A model generated the notes under the pieces. It saw only the letters and a list, made by a program, of their open reading frames with translations. It ran no database searches and had not been told where the DNA came from. The position numbers were made by a program, and so were the translations under genes. This document shows, piece by piece, positions 1 through 8,848 of a DNA stretch of 62,756 nt; within the stretch, counting starts at the first letter, position 1, and each line of letters begins with the position of its first letter. The stretch comes from Desulfobacterales bacterium (GTDB taxonomy: Bacteria; Desulfobacterota; Desulfobacteria; Desulfobacterales; Desulfosalsimonadaceae): the NCBI GenBank assembly GCA_018399235.1, contig JAGYOX010000002.1, positions 1-62,756 on the forward strand. The letters are read 5' to 3'.

Positions 1-428
1 TCGGAGGATTCATCAAATTTTCCTGTGCAACAATAGGGTTGAATATATACCCAAACCAAATCAGTTTTTATTTTATATCAAATACTATTCCAATTTTAAA
101 CTTGACAGTCTCGTAAAAAGTAAATTTTGAGATGGCAAAGTAAAAAGTTCAAGCCCCATTTAAGATCAGGGGGCGCGCAAATCCATAGCAATGCAGCGTA
201 CTTAGCTGTACGTGAAATTCCGAGAAATGTAGCGCAACACAGATATTGGACTTTTTACGAGATTGTCAAAGTTCAAATAAAATAAAATGCCCTCGGAACA
301 ATTTTTTATTAACAAGGCAGGACGGTTATGGCAACATTACAATCCATGTTTTGACGTGAAAAAGTGTGTGTCAAATGATGTATCCATTGCCTTTAAATTA
401 ATATAACGCTGAATAAAATAATAACCAA
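1..428. other. Intergenic region with one MITE-like repeat
   Basis: AT-rich non-coding DNA before the antiporter gene. It holds one complete copy of the terminal-inverted-repeat element (103-268). I see no convincing promoter and no other gene; the sequence before position 60 may belong to a gene or repeat cut by the window edge. Confidence 0.6.
103..268. repeat. MITE-like repeat, TIR family, copy 1
   Basis: A 166-bp non-coding element bounded by 19-bp inverted repeats: TGACAGTCTCGTAAAAAGT at 103-121, and at 250-268 a sequence whose reverse complement differs at one position. The interior holds a dyad around GTACTTAGCTGTAC. A second near-complete copy lies at 46692-46845 and a third, interrupted, at 53387-53655. 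It has no coding capacity, so if mobile it would depend on a transposase in trans. Confidence 0.85.
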
Positions 429-1397
429 ATGACAAATTTACTACCCTATTTCCTGCTTATTGCCGGTTTTGCCCTCCTGATTAAAGGCGCGGATCTGCTG
501 GTTGAGGGCGCATCCGCCATCTCCCGACGGTTCGGCATATCCGATCTGGTCATCGGCCTGACCGTCGTGGCCTTTGGCACATCCATGCCGGAGCTGTTCG
601 TCAATATAACCGCCAGTATTAGGGGAAGCACTGGTATTGCTATTGGCAACGTCCTCGGAAGCAATATCTCCAATATTCTCCTGATTCTGGGGGCTTCCGC
701 CCTGATCCGGCCATTGCGGGTCACGCGGGGGACAGTTTGGCGGGAAATCCCGTTCAGCCTGCTGGCGGCCCTGGCCTTATGGGCGGCCGCCAATGACCAT
801 CTGCTCGATGGATGGGCGTATTCGGATATATCCCGATCCGACGGCCTGATTTTTCTTATGTTTTTTGCCATTTTCATATATTACGCCGCAAGCATCGCCC
901 ATGTCGGCAGCAATTACCAAGGGATACACCCAAGAGTGAATCAGGGGATGGGAAAAAGCGTGACCCTGATCATTGGTGGGCTGATCGGACTGGCCCTCGG
1001 CGGCAAATGGATTGTTGACGGGGCTATCCATATGGCATCGGCATTCGGGATGAGCGAAGCGATTGTCGGATTGACCGTTGTCGCCGTCGGCACCTCCCTG
1101 CCAGAGCTTGCCACATCGGCAACGGCCGCTTACAAAGGCAATGTCGAGATTGCAGTGGGCAACGTGGTGGGCTCCAATATATTTAACATTTTTTTTGTAC
1201 TGGGGATCAGCTCAACCATCAACCCCCTCCCCTTCCACGCAGCCGGCAATCTGGATATCGGCATGGTGGTTCTGGCGAGCCTTATTCTTTTTGCCGCCAT
1301 GTTCACCGGGAAGCGTCGGTCTTTAGACCGATGGGAAGGCGCGTTATTGCTTATCATGTATGCCGCCTATATCGGCATTCTGATATGGCGGGCGTAA
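429..1397 (+). CDS. CaxA/YrbG-family calcium/sodium antiporter
   Basis: Inner-membrane cation exchanger of the Ca2+/cation antiporter superfamily. The 322-residue protein is an internal duplication. The first half carries FGTSMPE (residues 49-55) and GNVLGSN (73-79); the second half repeats these as VGTSLPE and GNVVGSN near residues 220-250. These paired alpha-repeat motifs hold the ion-coordinating acidic residues of the family. About ten hydrophobic segments are visible and the length is normal. The ATG at 429 has only a weak ribosome-binding site. It is monocistronic and converges on metY with a 13-bp gap. The exported ion is inferred from the family. Confidence 0.92.
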   Translation: MTNLLPYFLLIAGFALLIKGADLLVEGASAISRRFGISDLVIGLTVVAFGTSMPELFVNITASIRGSTGIAIGNVLGSNISNILLILGASALIRPLRVTRGTVWREIPFSLLAALALWAAANDHLLDGWAYSDISRSDGLIFLMFFAIFIYYAASIAHVGSNYQGIHPRVNQGMGKSVTLIIGGLIGLALGGKWIVDGAIHMASAFGMSEAIVGLTVVAVGTSLPELATSATAAYKGNVEIAVGNVVGSNIFNIFFVLGISSTINPLPFHAAGNLDIGMVVLASLILFAAMFTGKRRSLDRWEGALLLIMYAAYIGILIWRA

Positions 1398-1410
1398 AAA
1401 AAATCAGGGA

Positions 1411-2697
1411 TCAGATACCGCTAAACGCCTGTTCCAAATCATCCAGGATATCATCAATATTTTCAATACCGATGGAAAGACGGATCATGTCGGGAGAAAG
1501 ACCGCCGGCAATCTGTTGTTCTTCGGTTAGCTGCGAATGGGTGGTGCTTGCCGGGTGAAGGGCCAAGCTTTTGGCGTCCCCGACATTGGCCAGATGCGAA
1601 AAAAGCCTCAGGTTGTCGATAAAGCGTTTGCCGGCTTCCCGGCCGCCCTTGATGCCGAATACCACCATGGCGCCATAGCCCTTGGTTAAATACCGACTCG
1701 CAACCTGATATGCCGGATCATCCGGCAAGCCCGGATACCTTACCCATGTAGCAGCTGTGTGGGACCGTAAAAATTGGGCTACTCGCATGGCGTTTTCACA
1801 ATGCCGTTCCATCCTGAGCGGCAGGGTTTCCAACCCTTGCAGAAAAAGCCACGCATTATCCGGGGAGATGCAGGCGCCCAGGTTGCGCAAGGGTATCTGC
1901 CGCATCCGGATAATAAACGCCATATGATTATCCTCTCCCAGGTCATGGGCGAACCGGAGGTTAAAATTGCTGGGATCGGGCGTGTTGTAAAGGTCAAACT
2001 TCGGGTCGGTCCAGTCAAATTTCCCGGCATCCACCACGATACCGCCGATACCCGTACCATGTCCCCCGATCCATTTGGTCATGGAATGCACCACGATATC
2101 GGCCCCATACTCAATGGGCCGCAAGAGATACGGGGTAATGAAGGTCCCGTCCACGATTACCGGCAGCCGATATTTCTCCCCGATCTCTGCCACAGCCTTG
2201 ATATCGGCCACTTCAAGCGCCGGGTTCCCGATAGCTTCAATGAAAATCGCCCTTGTTCTATCCGTCATCGCCGCCTCAAAATTTTCCGGATCGCGCGGAT
2301 CAACAAAATTTGCCCGGATATCGAACTGCGGAAAAATGTTGTTGAACATGGTAAAAGTGCCGCCGTACAGGTTGTTCGCGGAAACTACTTCATCGCCCGC
2401 CGAACAGATATTGATAATCGAATAATAGACGGCCGCTGTGCCCGATGCCAAGGCCAGGGCATCCGCCCCGCCCTCCAATGCCGCCAGACGTTTTTCAAGA
2501 ACCGCCTGGGTAGGATTCATCATCCTGGTATAAATATTGCCTGGCCGTTTCATGGAGAAAAGGTCCGCCGCATGATCCGAATCATCGAAGACATAGGAGG
2601 TCGTCCGGTAGACGGGCACTGCCCGGGAACGGGTTTCAGCATCCGGTACATGGCCGGCATGCAGACAAAGGGTTTCAAACTGATAGGGAGTTTTCAT
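1411..2697 (-). CDS. metY: O-acetylhomoserine sulfhydrylase (aminocarboxypropyltransferase)
   Basis: Cytosolic PLP enzyme of the Cys/Met metabolism family that makes homocysteine from O-acetylhomoserine and sulfide. The PLP lysine sits in SMTKWIGG; the N-terminal FETLCLHAG and the C-terminal HPASTTH motif, where the sulfhydrylase branch is characteristic, are present. I chose the ATG at 2697 (428 residues, usual MetY length) because AGGAAAG lies just upstream; an ATG at 2736 would add 13 residues and overlap cysK by 4 bp. Co-transcription with cysK makes a two-gene sulfide-assimilation operon, sensible in a sulfide-rich anaerobe. Confidence 0.94.
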   Translation of the reverse strand: MKTPYQFETLCLHAGHVPDAETRSRAVPVYRTTSYVFDDSDHAADLFSMKRPGNIYTRMMNPTQAVLEKRLAALEGGADALALASGTAAVYYSIINICSAGDEVVSANNLYGGTFTMFNNIFPQFDIRANFVDPRDPENFEAAMTDRTRAIFIEAIGNPALEVADIKAVAEIGEKYRLPVIVDGTFITPYLLRPIEYGADIVVHSMTKWIGGHGTGIGGIVVDAGKFDWTDPKFDLYNTPDPSNFNLRFAHDLGEDNHMAFIIRMRQIPLRNLGACISPDNAWLFLQGLETLPLRMERHCENAMRVAQFLRSHTAATWVRYPGLPDDPAYQVASRYLTKGYGAMVVFGIKGGREAGKRFIDNLRLFSHLANVGDAKSLALHPASTTHSQLTEEQQIAGGLSPDMIRLSIGIENIDDILDDLEQAFSGI

Positions 2698-2732
2698 ATC
2701 CGCTTTCCTAAAACCTTTACTGGTTGCTTTAT

Positions 2733-3659
2733 TCATTCAGATAGAAACAGATCCGTACTAATGTATCTTTCGCCTGTGCTGGGCAGCACGGTCACAATGG
2801 TTTTCCCCTTGGACGCCTCGCGTTTGGCGATGCGCAGTGCTGCGGCAACCGCGGAGCCCGATGATATGCCACACAAAAGGCCCTCTTCCTTAGCGAGTCG
2901 TCGAGCTGTTTCAAAGGATTCCTCGGCTCCGACGGTGACAACCTCATCGATAACCGACCGGTCAAGCACCTCCGGAATAAACCCGGCGCCGAGCCCCTGG
3001 AGTTTATGCGGGCCCGGATCGCCGCCGGAAAGAACGGCGGAGTCCGCGGGTTCCACGGCCACGCATTTAAAGCCCGGCTTTCGCTCCTTTATCACCTGGG
3101 CAACACCGGTAATGGTGCCGCCTGTGCCGACGCCGGCCACAAATATGTCCACTCCGCCCTCCGCATCATTCCAGATCTCTTCGGCGGTTGTTTCCCGATG
3201 GATTTTTGGATTGGCCGGGTTGGAGAATTGGTCCGGCATGAACGAGTTCTTGTTGGCGTCCAAGATTTCGCGAGCGGTCTGGACCGCCCCTTTAATCCCG
3301 TACTGCCCTTCGGTAAGAACCAGCTCGGCGCCTAAATGGGCCAGCAGTTTCCGGCGTTCCATGCTCATGGTTTCCGGCATGGTCAAACAAAGCCGATATC
3401 CTTTGGCGGCACAGATAAATGCCAGGGCTATTCCGGTATTCCCGCTGGTCGGTTCCACGATCAGCGTATCCGGCCCGATTTTACCCTCCTTTTCTGCGGC
3501 TTCGACCATGGCGGCCGCAATCCGGTCCTTAACGCTGCCCAAGGGGTTAAAAAACTCCAGCTTCACCAAAATTTCCGCCTCCAGGTCCGCGGTCATCTTC
3601 TTCAGCCGGACCAGCGGGGTGGAACCGATCGTGTAGCGCACGGTTGAAAAAACTTTCAT
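2733..3659 (-). CDS. cysK: Cysteine synthase A
   Basis: O-acetylserine (thiol)-lyase, 308 residues, forming cysteine from O-acetylserine and sulfide with PLP. The PLP lysine is K44 in PLGSVKDR, the substrate loop TSGNTG is at residues 71-76, and the phosphate-binding GISSGSA loop is near residue 265. Length and motifs are typical of CysK. It is first in the operon with metY, which starts at or just after its stop codon. A serine acetyltransferase that would feed it is found in this window only as a truncated gene at 26784-27284. Confidence 0.95.
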   Translation of the reverse strand: MKVFSTVRYTIGSTPLVRLKKMTADLEAEILVKLEFFNPLGSVKDRIAAAMVEAAEKEGKIGPDTLIVEPTSGNTGIALAFICAAKGYRLCLTMPETMSMERRKLLAHLGAELVLTEGQYGIKGAVQTAREILDANKNSFMPDQFSNPANPKIHRETTAEEIWNDAEGGVDIFVAGVGTGGTITGVAQVIKERKPGFKCVAVEPADSAVLSGGDPGPHKLQGLGAGFIPEVLDRSVIDEVVTVGAEESFETARRLAKEEGLLCGISSGSAVAAALRIAKREASKGKTIVTVLPSTGERYISTDLFLSE

Positions 3660-3723
3660 AATAATGGGCCCTTTACAAAATAAGGAGGAAGAATTGACTA
3701 CCTACCTTTAATACTTTAAGGAT

Positions 3724-4008
3724 ATGCAAAAAGTCCTGATTGAAATCATCGAGCAGAACCTGGAGGATATCGCCTCGCCGTTTATGCGGGACCTATCAAA
3801 AACCCTGCATAAATTAACGCCCTCCGAAATTCAGATCATCAACTTGATCAAGCATAACAAAACAACAAAAGAGATATCGGATTTATTGAATATTTCAAAC
3901 CGTACGGTAGATACGCACCGGGCCAATATCCGAAAAAAACTGGGCATTAAGAATCAAAAGATCAATCTCAAATCCTTTCTGCTCTCCATCGGTCAAACGG
4001 AACATTAG
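3724..4008 (+). CDS. Stand-alone LuxR-type HTH protein, probable remnant
   Basis: A 94-residue protein with a LuxR/GerE helix-turn-helix: LTPSEIQIINLIKHNKTTKE starts the domain, followed by ISNRTVDTHRANIRKKLG. The first 25 residues (EIIEQNLEDIASPFMRDL) resemble the linker that joins a PAS sensor to this HTH in longer regulators, so it may be the tail of a truncated gene. A TAA in frame at 3709 rules out a simple N-terminal extension. A strong AAGGAGG at 3683-3689 lies too far upstream for the ATG but suits a TTG at 3694 that opens a five-codon frame. It diverges from cysK; a role in regulating cysK-metY is only a guess. Confidence 0.6.
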   Translation: MQKVLIEIIEQNLEDIASPFMRDLSKTLHKLTPSEIQIINLIKHNKTTKEISDLLNISNRTVDTHRANIRKKLGIKNQKINLKSFLLSIGQTEH

Positions 4009-4038
4009 CTGCAACAACCGGTTCCTATGGCACCGGCA

Positions 4039-4752
4039 TTAGCCGTCCCGAATGACGCCCATCACACTGATCTTGAACTCCGGGGTGACCTGGCTGGATG
4101 TCTTGACAAAAACCTTGTCAATATACCAGCCTTTTTCTTTTTTCGTATTATAAATGGTGATCCGGTATCTCAGGCCATCCGGTTGCCTGATTTCAGACAA
4201 ATCGTATCGGATATTTTCGGCCTTTTCCATCCGGATGTCTGTTATCTTAAACGGGTTTTTTTCAGACGGAGAGATAATCACCGTCTCTTTGATTGTCTGG
4301 CCGGCGTTGCCGGTTAAACGGACGGTTGTTGTGGAGATGACATTCCTTTTTTTTACATCTCCGGCTATTTGCAGGCCGACTCGGGGGTGATGCGGGTCAT
4401 TGGTTTGAACTGAAATCGATTTGGTGATGTGCTTTCCGCCATGGCCAAAGGTTTTTAATTCAATCTTAATGGCCCCCTCGCCGCCGGGAGGGATCTGCTT
4501 CGGATACGAAACAGCCGTGCATCCTCAATCCGTTTCAACATCGATAATTGCGAGAGCACCGGTGCCACCATTTTCCACTTTAAATTCATACTGCACGCTT
4601 TCCCCTTCAAAGACCGGCGGGAACTCAAAACGGGTCTGTTTTATAAAAAGCTTGGGGCCTCCCGCTTCCTGCGCCATGATTGGATGATTTTGCAGCGATA
4701 CAGCCATTGCGAGAAGCAATATAATAAAAATCGAAATAATTGATGATCTCAT
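4039..4752 (-). CDS. Probable selenoprotein: secreted DUF1573 protein with in-frame UGA (UGC motif)
   Basis: Read through one in-frame TGA at 4525-4527, the frame gives 237 residues. There is an N-terminal signal peptide (hydrophobic residues 5-20, cleavage likely near AQEA at 27-30) and a DUF1573 Ig-like domain. Homologues carry a CGC motif after the first beta segment (typically ...CGCT); here the sequence is VETD-UGA-GCTA, so the UGA replaces exactly the first Cys (residue 76) and C78 is kept. The frame stays open for 161 codons beyond the UGA and keeps family features such as the ISVQTNDP strand. A SECIS-like hairpin follows directly. The start ATG at 4752 has GGAGAC upstream. It lies 14 bp after the foldase gene, in the same direction. 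The alternative is a nonsense-disrupted pseudogene, less likely because the rest is undamaged. selA, selB and tRNA-Sec are not in this window. Confidence 0.82.
4491..4524 (-). promoter_or_regulatory. Candidate bacterial SECIS element
   Basis: Numbering nucleotides after the UGA: 1-4 (GGAU) pair with 31-34 (AUCC); 5-10 form a bulge; 11-18 (CUGUUUCG) pair with 23-30 (CGAAGCAG) with one G-U wobble; 19-22 are the apical loop. If the G18-C23 closing pair opens, the loop begins GU, as in known SelB-binding loops. The loop lies about 19 nucleotides after the UGA, in the usual spacing for bacterial SECIS. Folded by hand, not by program. Confidence 0.7.
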
Positions 4753-4766
4753 TTTGTCTCCGTCAC

Positions 4767-5885
4767 TTAATTGCGTCCGTAAATGCGCTCCCTTTCATAG
4801 CGAAAAAAGCCGTCTTCTTCCTCAATCCGAATGGTTTTGGCCTCGTGCTTGAAATATTTTTTTCGAAGTTTCTGCAGCTGTTCCTCAAGCTCTTGTCCTT
4901 CATATTTCTGGACGATGGCCCCACGCTCTTCCATATATGCAAGCCCGTTTTCCCATCGCTTATTCCGGTGCGCGTCAACCTCTTCCATTTTTTGGATCTG
5001 TTCCTCTGTATACCCCAATTCCCGGCGAATCTGATTGATCTCCCACTGGCGCTCTTCAGGCGTCATTTGTTTGATTTCCTCCTGAACGGAGTCGATGCCG
5101 AAAAACACCTTTGCCAGCATACCCTTGTTTGCCAAAATATATTCTTCCGGTGAGCCATCATATGTCTGCTTCAACGTACTTCTATAAATATCGATCTTTT
5201 CCTCAATCGTCGTATCATAAGATTCCTCTAAGAGACTAATGGTTTCGCGCATGTCCTGCTTTCTTTTCTCGTAAGCCAATACTTCTTCCGTCCATATATC
5301 CTTAGCCGTAACGCCAAAAAGTTCTCTTCGCTTTTGCCACAACGCCCCCTGTCTTTCTAAAGGGTTCATATCGGCCAAAAAGTGCTTATTCTCCTCCAGC
5401 CATCGGTTATACTGCTCCATTTTTGCGAGGGTGCCGATGATCTCATCGGCCTGCTCTGGAAATGCCTGTCTAATAATCCTGTGAAACCGGTCCACCCCGT
5501 CCTCGGGATAAAGATCCATTAAAAATTTTTTGACTTTCAAAAGGATGGCCTGGGTGCTTTTTTGAAATATGGTATCGCCGTATAACTCCTTTAATTCCTT
5601 TACCAGCCGATCTTCCAAAGACAGCGCATCGGGTTTTTCAATATTTTTGAACCTATACTTCTCCGCCGGCGATCTTCTGGGCCCCCATCTGTCAGTATCT
5701 TTTTTACTGTCGCCCGACGGCGCACCGGACAAGCGGGCCGTATCCAGCGGATATTCATTGTTTGAGTCGGGCATAACAAAAAAATAGCCAAAGCCCAAAA
5801 GAGAGAGAACCAGGACGACCGCAATAGCCAAGCCCATTATTTTCAGATTTTTAGCAAACAGCATCTTATCCATTAACCCATGCAA
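4767..5885 (-). CDS. Lipase-specific foldase (Lif/LimK)-like membrane chaperone
   Basis: A 372-residue protein with an N-terminal membrane anchor (about residues 14-34, preceded by lysines) and a largely helical, charged periplasmic body. The C-terminal part reads IRRELGYTEEQIQKMEEVD followed by KRWENGLAYMEER, the pattern ending the proteobacterial lipase chaperone family, and RRELFGVTAKDIWTEE in the middle fits the same repeat-like helices. Lif proteins stay inner-membrane-anchored and fold a secreted lipase. No class I lipase lies beside it; the nearest upstream gene is an SGNH hydrolase. Several Met codons near the start (5885, 5873, 5864) make the start uncertain. It is 14 bp upstream of the DUF1573 selenoprotein candidate. 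Confidence 0.75.
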   Translation of the reverse strand: MHGLMDKMLFAKNLKIMGLAIAVVLVLSLLGFGYFFVMPDSNNEYPLDTARLSGAPSGDSKKDTDRWGPRRSPAEKYRFKNIEKPDALSLEDRLVKELKELYGDTIFQKSTQAILLKVKKFLMDLYPEDGVDRFHRIIRQAFPEQADEIIGTLAKMEQYNRWLEENKHFLADMNPLERQGALWQKRRELFGVTAKDIWTEEVLAYEKRKQDMRETISLLEESYDTTIEEKIDIYRSTLKQTYDGSPEEYILANKGMLAKVFFGIDSVQEEIKQMTPEERQWEINQIRRELGYTEEQIQKMEEVDAHRNKRWENGLAYMEERGAIVQKYEGQELEEQLQKLRKKYFKHEAKTIRIEEEDGFFRYERERIYGRN

Positions 5886-5973
5886 TTTTGCTGTTTATCC
5901 ATTAATGATTGACTCGATTTTACCTGCTGAAACGACAAGATGCAACAAATAGGCTTTTACGAACTATAAAAAA

Positions 5974-6009
5974 GGGCGCATGGAACTCTCTTACAAGCCC
6001 CTTGCGCCC
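5974..6009 (-). terminator. Rho-independent terminator after SGNH hydrolase gene
   Basis: On the minus strand GGGCGCA (6003-6009) and TGCGCCC (5974-5980) form a 7-bp GC-rich stem with a 22-nt loop, followed directly by six Ts. It lies 66 bp past the SGNH stop codon and suggests the foldase and DUF1573 genes have their own promoter. Confidence 0.65.
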
Positions 6010-6074
6010 CTTGGCTAATTTACTCCGCTACGGATAAATAATTAAACCACTGCCTGCCTGGACTGATGATATTA

Positions 6075-6830
6075 TTAAAGCAGCGGCTGAAGCACCGGCC
6101 AGATCAAATCCGCCAGCTTTTCAGATCCTGAAGTTGTGGGATGAATCGCATCTGATTTGATATCACTGTCATTTATCGTCCATCGCGGATCAATGAAGGT
6201 GCAATCCCCTGGTGCATACGCAGAATTCTGGCATGCCTTGGCGAGTCTTATGTCCCCGTAATCAACCGCCTCCTCCAGATTATCGAGCTGCATCAGCCAA
6301 GTGTCTTTGGTGTAATAGTATCCTTGGTAAATCACATGATCCACACCGTCGGCATACATCTCGTTTAGCAGGTTGACGGCGTCGACATAAATATCATCGA
6401 TAAAATCCTTACAGCTGTCGGACAAACGGCCCCATTCATACCACTGGGTTCTGCAGTCATAAGGATCAAATGCGATGGCAGGCAACAGGATATCGTTTCC
6501 CCTGCCGTCCATGAAAATAACATCGATATTGGAATTATCCGCTTTGGCGGTGTTGTATTGGCTGGCAACCGAAGGCGCCAAGGCGCCGCCTGTCAGCTCA
6601 GCCCCTGAGACCGCATAACGCCTGAATGTTTCCCCCGCATAGGAATGCAAAAATCCCTGAATTTCACCGGACATTGCGAATATGGAATCACCGATATTCA
6701 CCACCTGATCATTGTCGGCATTCCGTATCCAGGGCACACTGACAACAAATCCGCACCCGATCATTGTCAGGATCAATACCGCCGGGACAAACACCTTAGC
6801 CCATTTTGATTTTAATAAAAATTTTTTCAC
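6075..6830 (-). CDS. Secreted SGNH/GDSL-family hydrolase
   Basis: A 251-residue exported esterase-type protein. The signal segment is at residues 10-30; LTMIGC resembles a lipobox, so it may be a lipoprotein. SGNH block I is NIGDSIFA (Ser of GDS as nucleophile), block III fits DGRGNDI (Gly and Asn for the oxyanion hole), and block V is DAIHP near the C-terminus with the catalytic Asp and His. The start is a GTG at 6828-6830 with a strong GGGGGAGG 6 nt upstream. Substrate cannot be told. It precedes the foldase and selenoprotein genes and diverges from the sigma54 activator. Confidence 0.85.
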   Translation of the reverse strand: MKKFLLKSKWAKVFVPAVLILTMIGCGFVVSVPWIRNADNDQVVNIGDSIFAMSGEIQGFLHSYAGETFRRYAVSGAELTGGALAPSVASQYNTAKADNSNIDVIFMDGRGNDILLPAIAFDPYDCRTQWYEWGRLSDSCKDFIDDIYVDAVNLLNEMYADGVDHVIYQGYYYTKDTWLMQLDNLEEAVDYGDIRLAKACQNSAYAPGDCTFIDPRWTINDSDIKSDAIHPTTSGSEKLADLIWPVLQPLL

Positions 6831-7081
6831 GTGATAACCTCCCCCGGAAAATATGGTATTAAAAGAAAAAAAATTTTATTAAAATTAACTATCATTAAAC
6901 CTACAAAAAAAATCAATACTTCAATTTTACTTATTAAATACCTATATAAAATACGTATATAATTTAAGAAAGAGACCATGGGATGCCAAGCCTTGACACT
7001 TTCGAAAAAAACGGAAAAACTAAAAGAATAAACCCACTTTATGTCGAATCCCGTAATCGGTTTTTTAAATGAGGCGCAAAT

Positions 7082-8848
7082 ATGGTCGGCAATGGTAAAT
7101 ATGGTTCTTTAAAAAATGCATACGAATCCGTTCTTCATGAAAAGAAATCTCTTGAAACAATTATCGAAAGCATTGAAGACGGATTTATCGAGACCGACCT
7201 GAGAGGCAATATTTCGCGATTTAATAAGGCTTTTTGCGATATCAGCGGTTATTCACCCAAAGAAGCCGCCGGTTTGTCATACCAGACCTATATGGATAAA
7301 GAAGAGGCCGCGAATGTTTACCGGACGTTCAACCAGGTCTATAAAACCGGAATCCCAAACAAAGCCTTTGACCATGAGGTGATCCGAAAGGATGGTGCCC
7401 GGCGAATCGTTGAGATATCGATCACGCCCATAAAAAATTCCGACGGGGATGTGACAGGGTTCAGGTGCATCATGCGGGATGTGACCATGAGAAAGCAGGC
7501 GGAGGAGGAACTGGACCGACAGCAGAACCGCCTGTCTGCCATATTCCGAAGCGTTAAAGATGCCATTATCACCGTTGACCGTAATTTAAATATTATCGAG
7601 GCCAATACATCCGCCGGCAACATATGCGGACTTCAGCCGGAAAAGCTACCGTCAATGTTCCCCTCCCCGCCCCATGACCAGTGCAGCCTGGGCTGCAGGG
7701 ATATCCTGGAGGAAACGCTTAATAAAAAAACGGCTATACAGGACTACCAGATCAAATGCAACCGGCAGAGCGTCCCCCACCAGCAGGTGAGCCTTTCATG
7801 CGCACCGCTTGAGGATCATCACGGCAATTTTTTAGGAGCGGTTCTGGTGATTCGGGATATTACCCGCTTGTCAGACCTTGAGAGAGAACTCAAGGAAAGG
7901 CACCAGTTCCATCAAATCATTGGCAAAAGCCATAAAATGCAAGAAATTTACCGGCTGATCGAAGATATCTCCGATTATGAGGCAACGGTACTTATCACCG
8001 GGGAAAGCGGGACCGGGAAAGAACTGGTCGCCCGGGCGATTCACGACAACGGCGTCCGGCGGTTCAAGCCGTTTGTTTCCGTGAATTGCTCGGCCCTGGC
8101 CGAGCCCTTGCTTGAAAGCGAGCTTTTCGGTCATGTCAAGGGTGCCTTCACCGGTGCCATCCGGGATCATATCGGCCGCTTTCAGATGGCTGACGGGGGC
8201 ACTCTGCTTCTGGATGAGATAGGCGATATCTCGCCCCTTATCCAGTTGAAACTGCTGCGCGTCCTCCAGGAAAAATCCTTTGAGCGGGTGGGAGAGTCAA
8301 CACCCGTCCACGTCAATGTCCGGGTGATCGCCTGTACCCATCAGAACCTCAGAGAAAAGGTGCGTCGCGGTGAATTTCGAGAGGATCTGTTCTACCGTTT
8401 AAAAGTATTGGAGATCAATATTCCACCCCTGCGTAAGCGCATCGAAGACCTGCCGCTGCTTATTGAAAATTTTATGGCCCGGTTCGAGAGAAAGTTTCAA
8501 ATTAGCGTTGGCAGACCCACGGATGGGGTCATGGCCGCCCTTATTAATTACCATTGGCCGGGAAATATCCGTGAGTTGGAACACTGCATCGAGCGTGCGG
8601 TTATTCTGAGCCGCGGGGGCAGCATCTCGATAAACCATATTCCCGAAGAGATCATTGGAAAGAGCAAATCTAAAGGAAGACCCTCCAGGCTGACAAAAAA
8701 ATCGGAACGGCAGCAGATACTAAACGCCCTTGCCGACACCGACTGGAACAAGGCCAAGACCGCCCGGCTCGTTGGGATCAGCCGGAAAACCCTGTATCAA
8801 AAAATAAAAAAGCATGACATTCCTCTGGAAAATCCCAAAAGAATGTAA
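7082..8848 (+). CDS. Sigma54-dependent response activator, PAS-PAS-AAA+-Fis
   Basis: A 588-residue enhancer-binding protein. Two PAS sensor domains occupy about residues 15-135 (with a PAC-like end near FRCIMRDVT) and 145-260. The AAA+ domain begins near 280 with Walker A GESGTGKE (about 306-313), carries the sigma54-contact loop GAFTGA (about 354-359) and Walker B GGTLLLDEIGD. A Fis-type HTH ends the protein (KTARLVGISRKTLYQKIKK). There is no receiver domain, so the PAS domains probably sense the signal directly. The second PAS has CSLGC with clustered cysteines, which could bind a metal or act as a redox switch. Targets are unknown. Confidence 0.95.
   Translation: MVGNGKYGSLKNAYESVLHEKKSLETIIESIEDGFIETDLRGNISRFNKAFCDISGYSPKEAAGLSYQTYMDKEEAANVYRTFNQVYKTGIPNKAFDHEVIRKDGARRIVEISITPIKNSDGDVTGFRCIMRDVTMRKQAEEELDRQQNRLSAIFRSVKDAIITVDRNLNIIEANTSAGNICGLQPEKLPSMFPSPPHDQCSLGCRDILEETLNKKTAIQDYQIKCNRQSVPHQQVSLSCAPLEDHHGNFLGAVLVIRDITRLSDLERELKERHQFHQIIGKSHKMQEIYRLIEDISDYEATVLITGESGTGKELVARAIHDNGVRRFKPFVSVNCSALAEPLLESELFGHVKGAFTGAIRDHIGRFQMADGGTLLLDEIGDISPLIQLKLLRVLQEKSFERVGESTPVHVNVRVIACTHQNLREKVRRGEFREDLFYRLKVLEINIPPLRKRIEDLPLLIENFMARFERKFQISVGRPTDGVMAALINYHWPGNIRELEHCIERAVILSRGGSISINHIPEEIIGKSKSKGRPSRLTKKSERQQILNALADTDWNKAKTARLVGISRKTLYQKIKKHDIPLENPKRM

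Noticed and set aside
1774-3636. A 620-codon plus-strand frame opposite metY-cysK
   Set aside because: It is the antisense of two strongly recognisable genes, has no domain features and an implausible composition rich in Pro, Arg and His.
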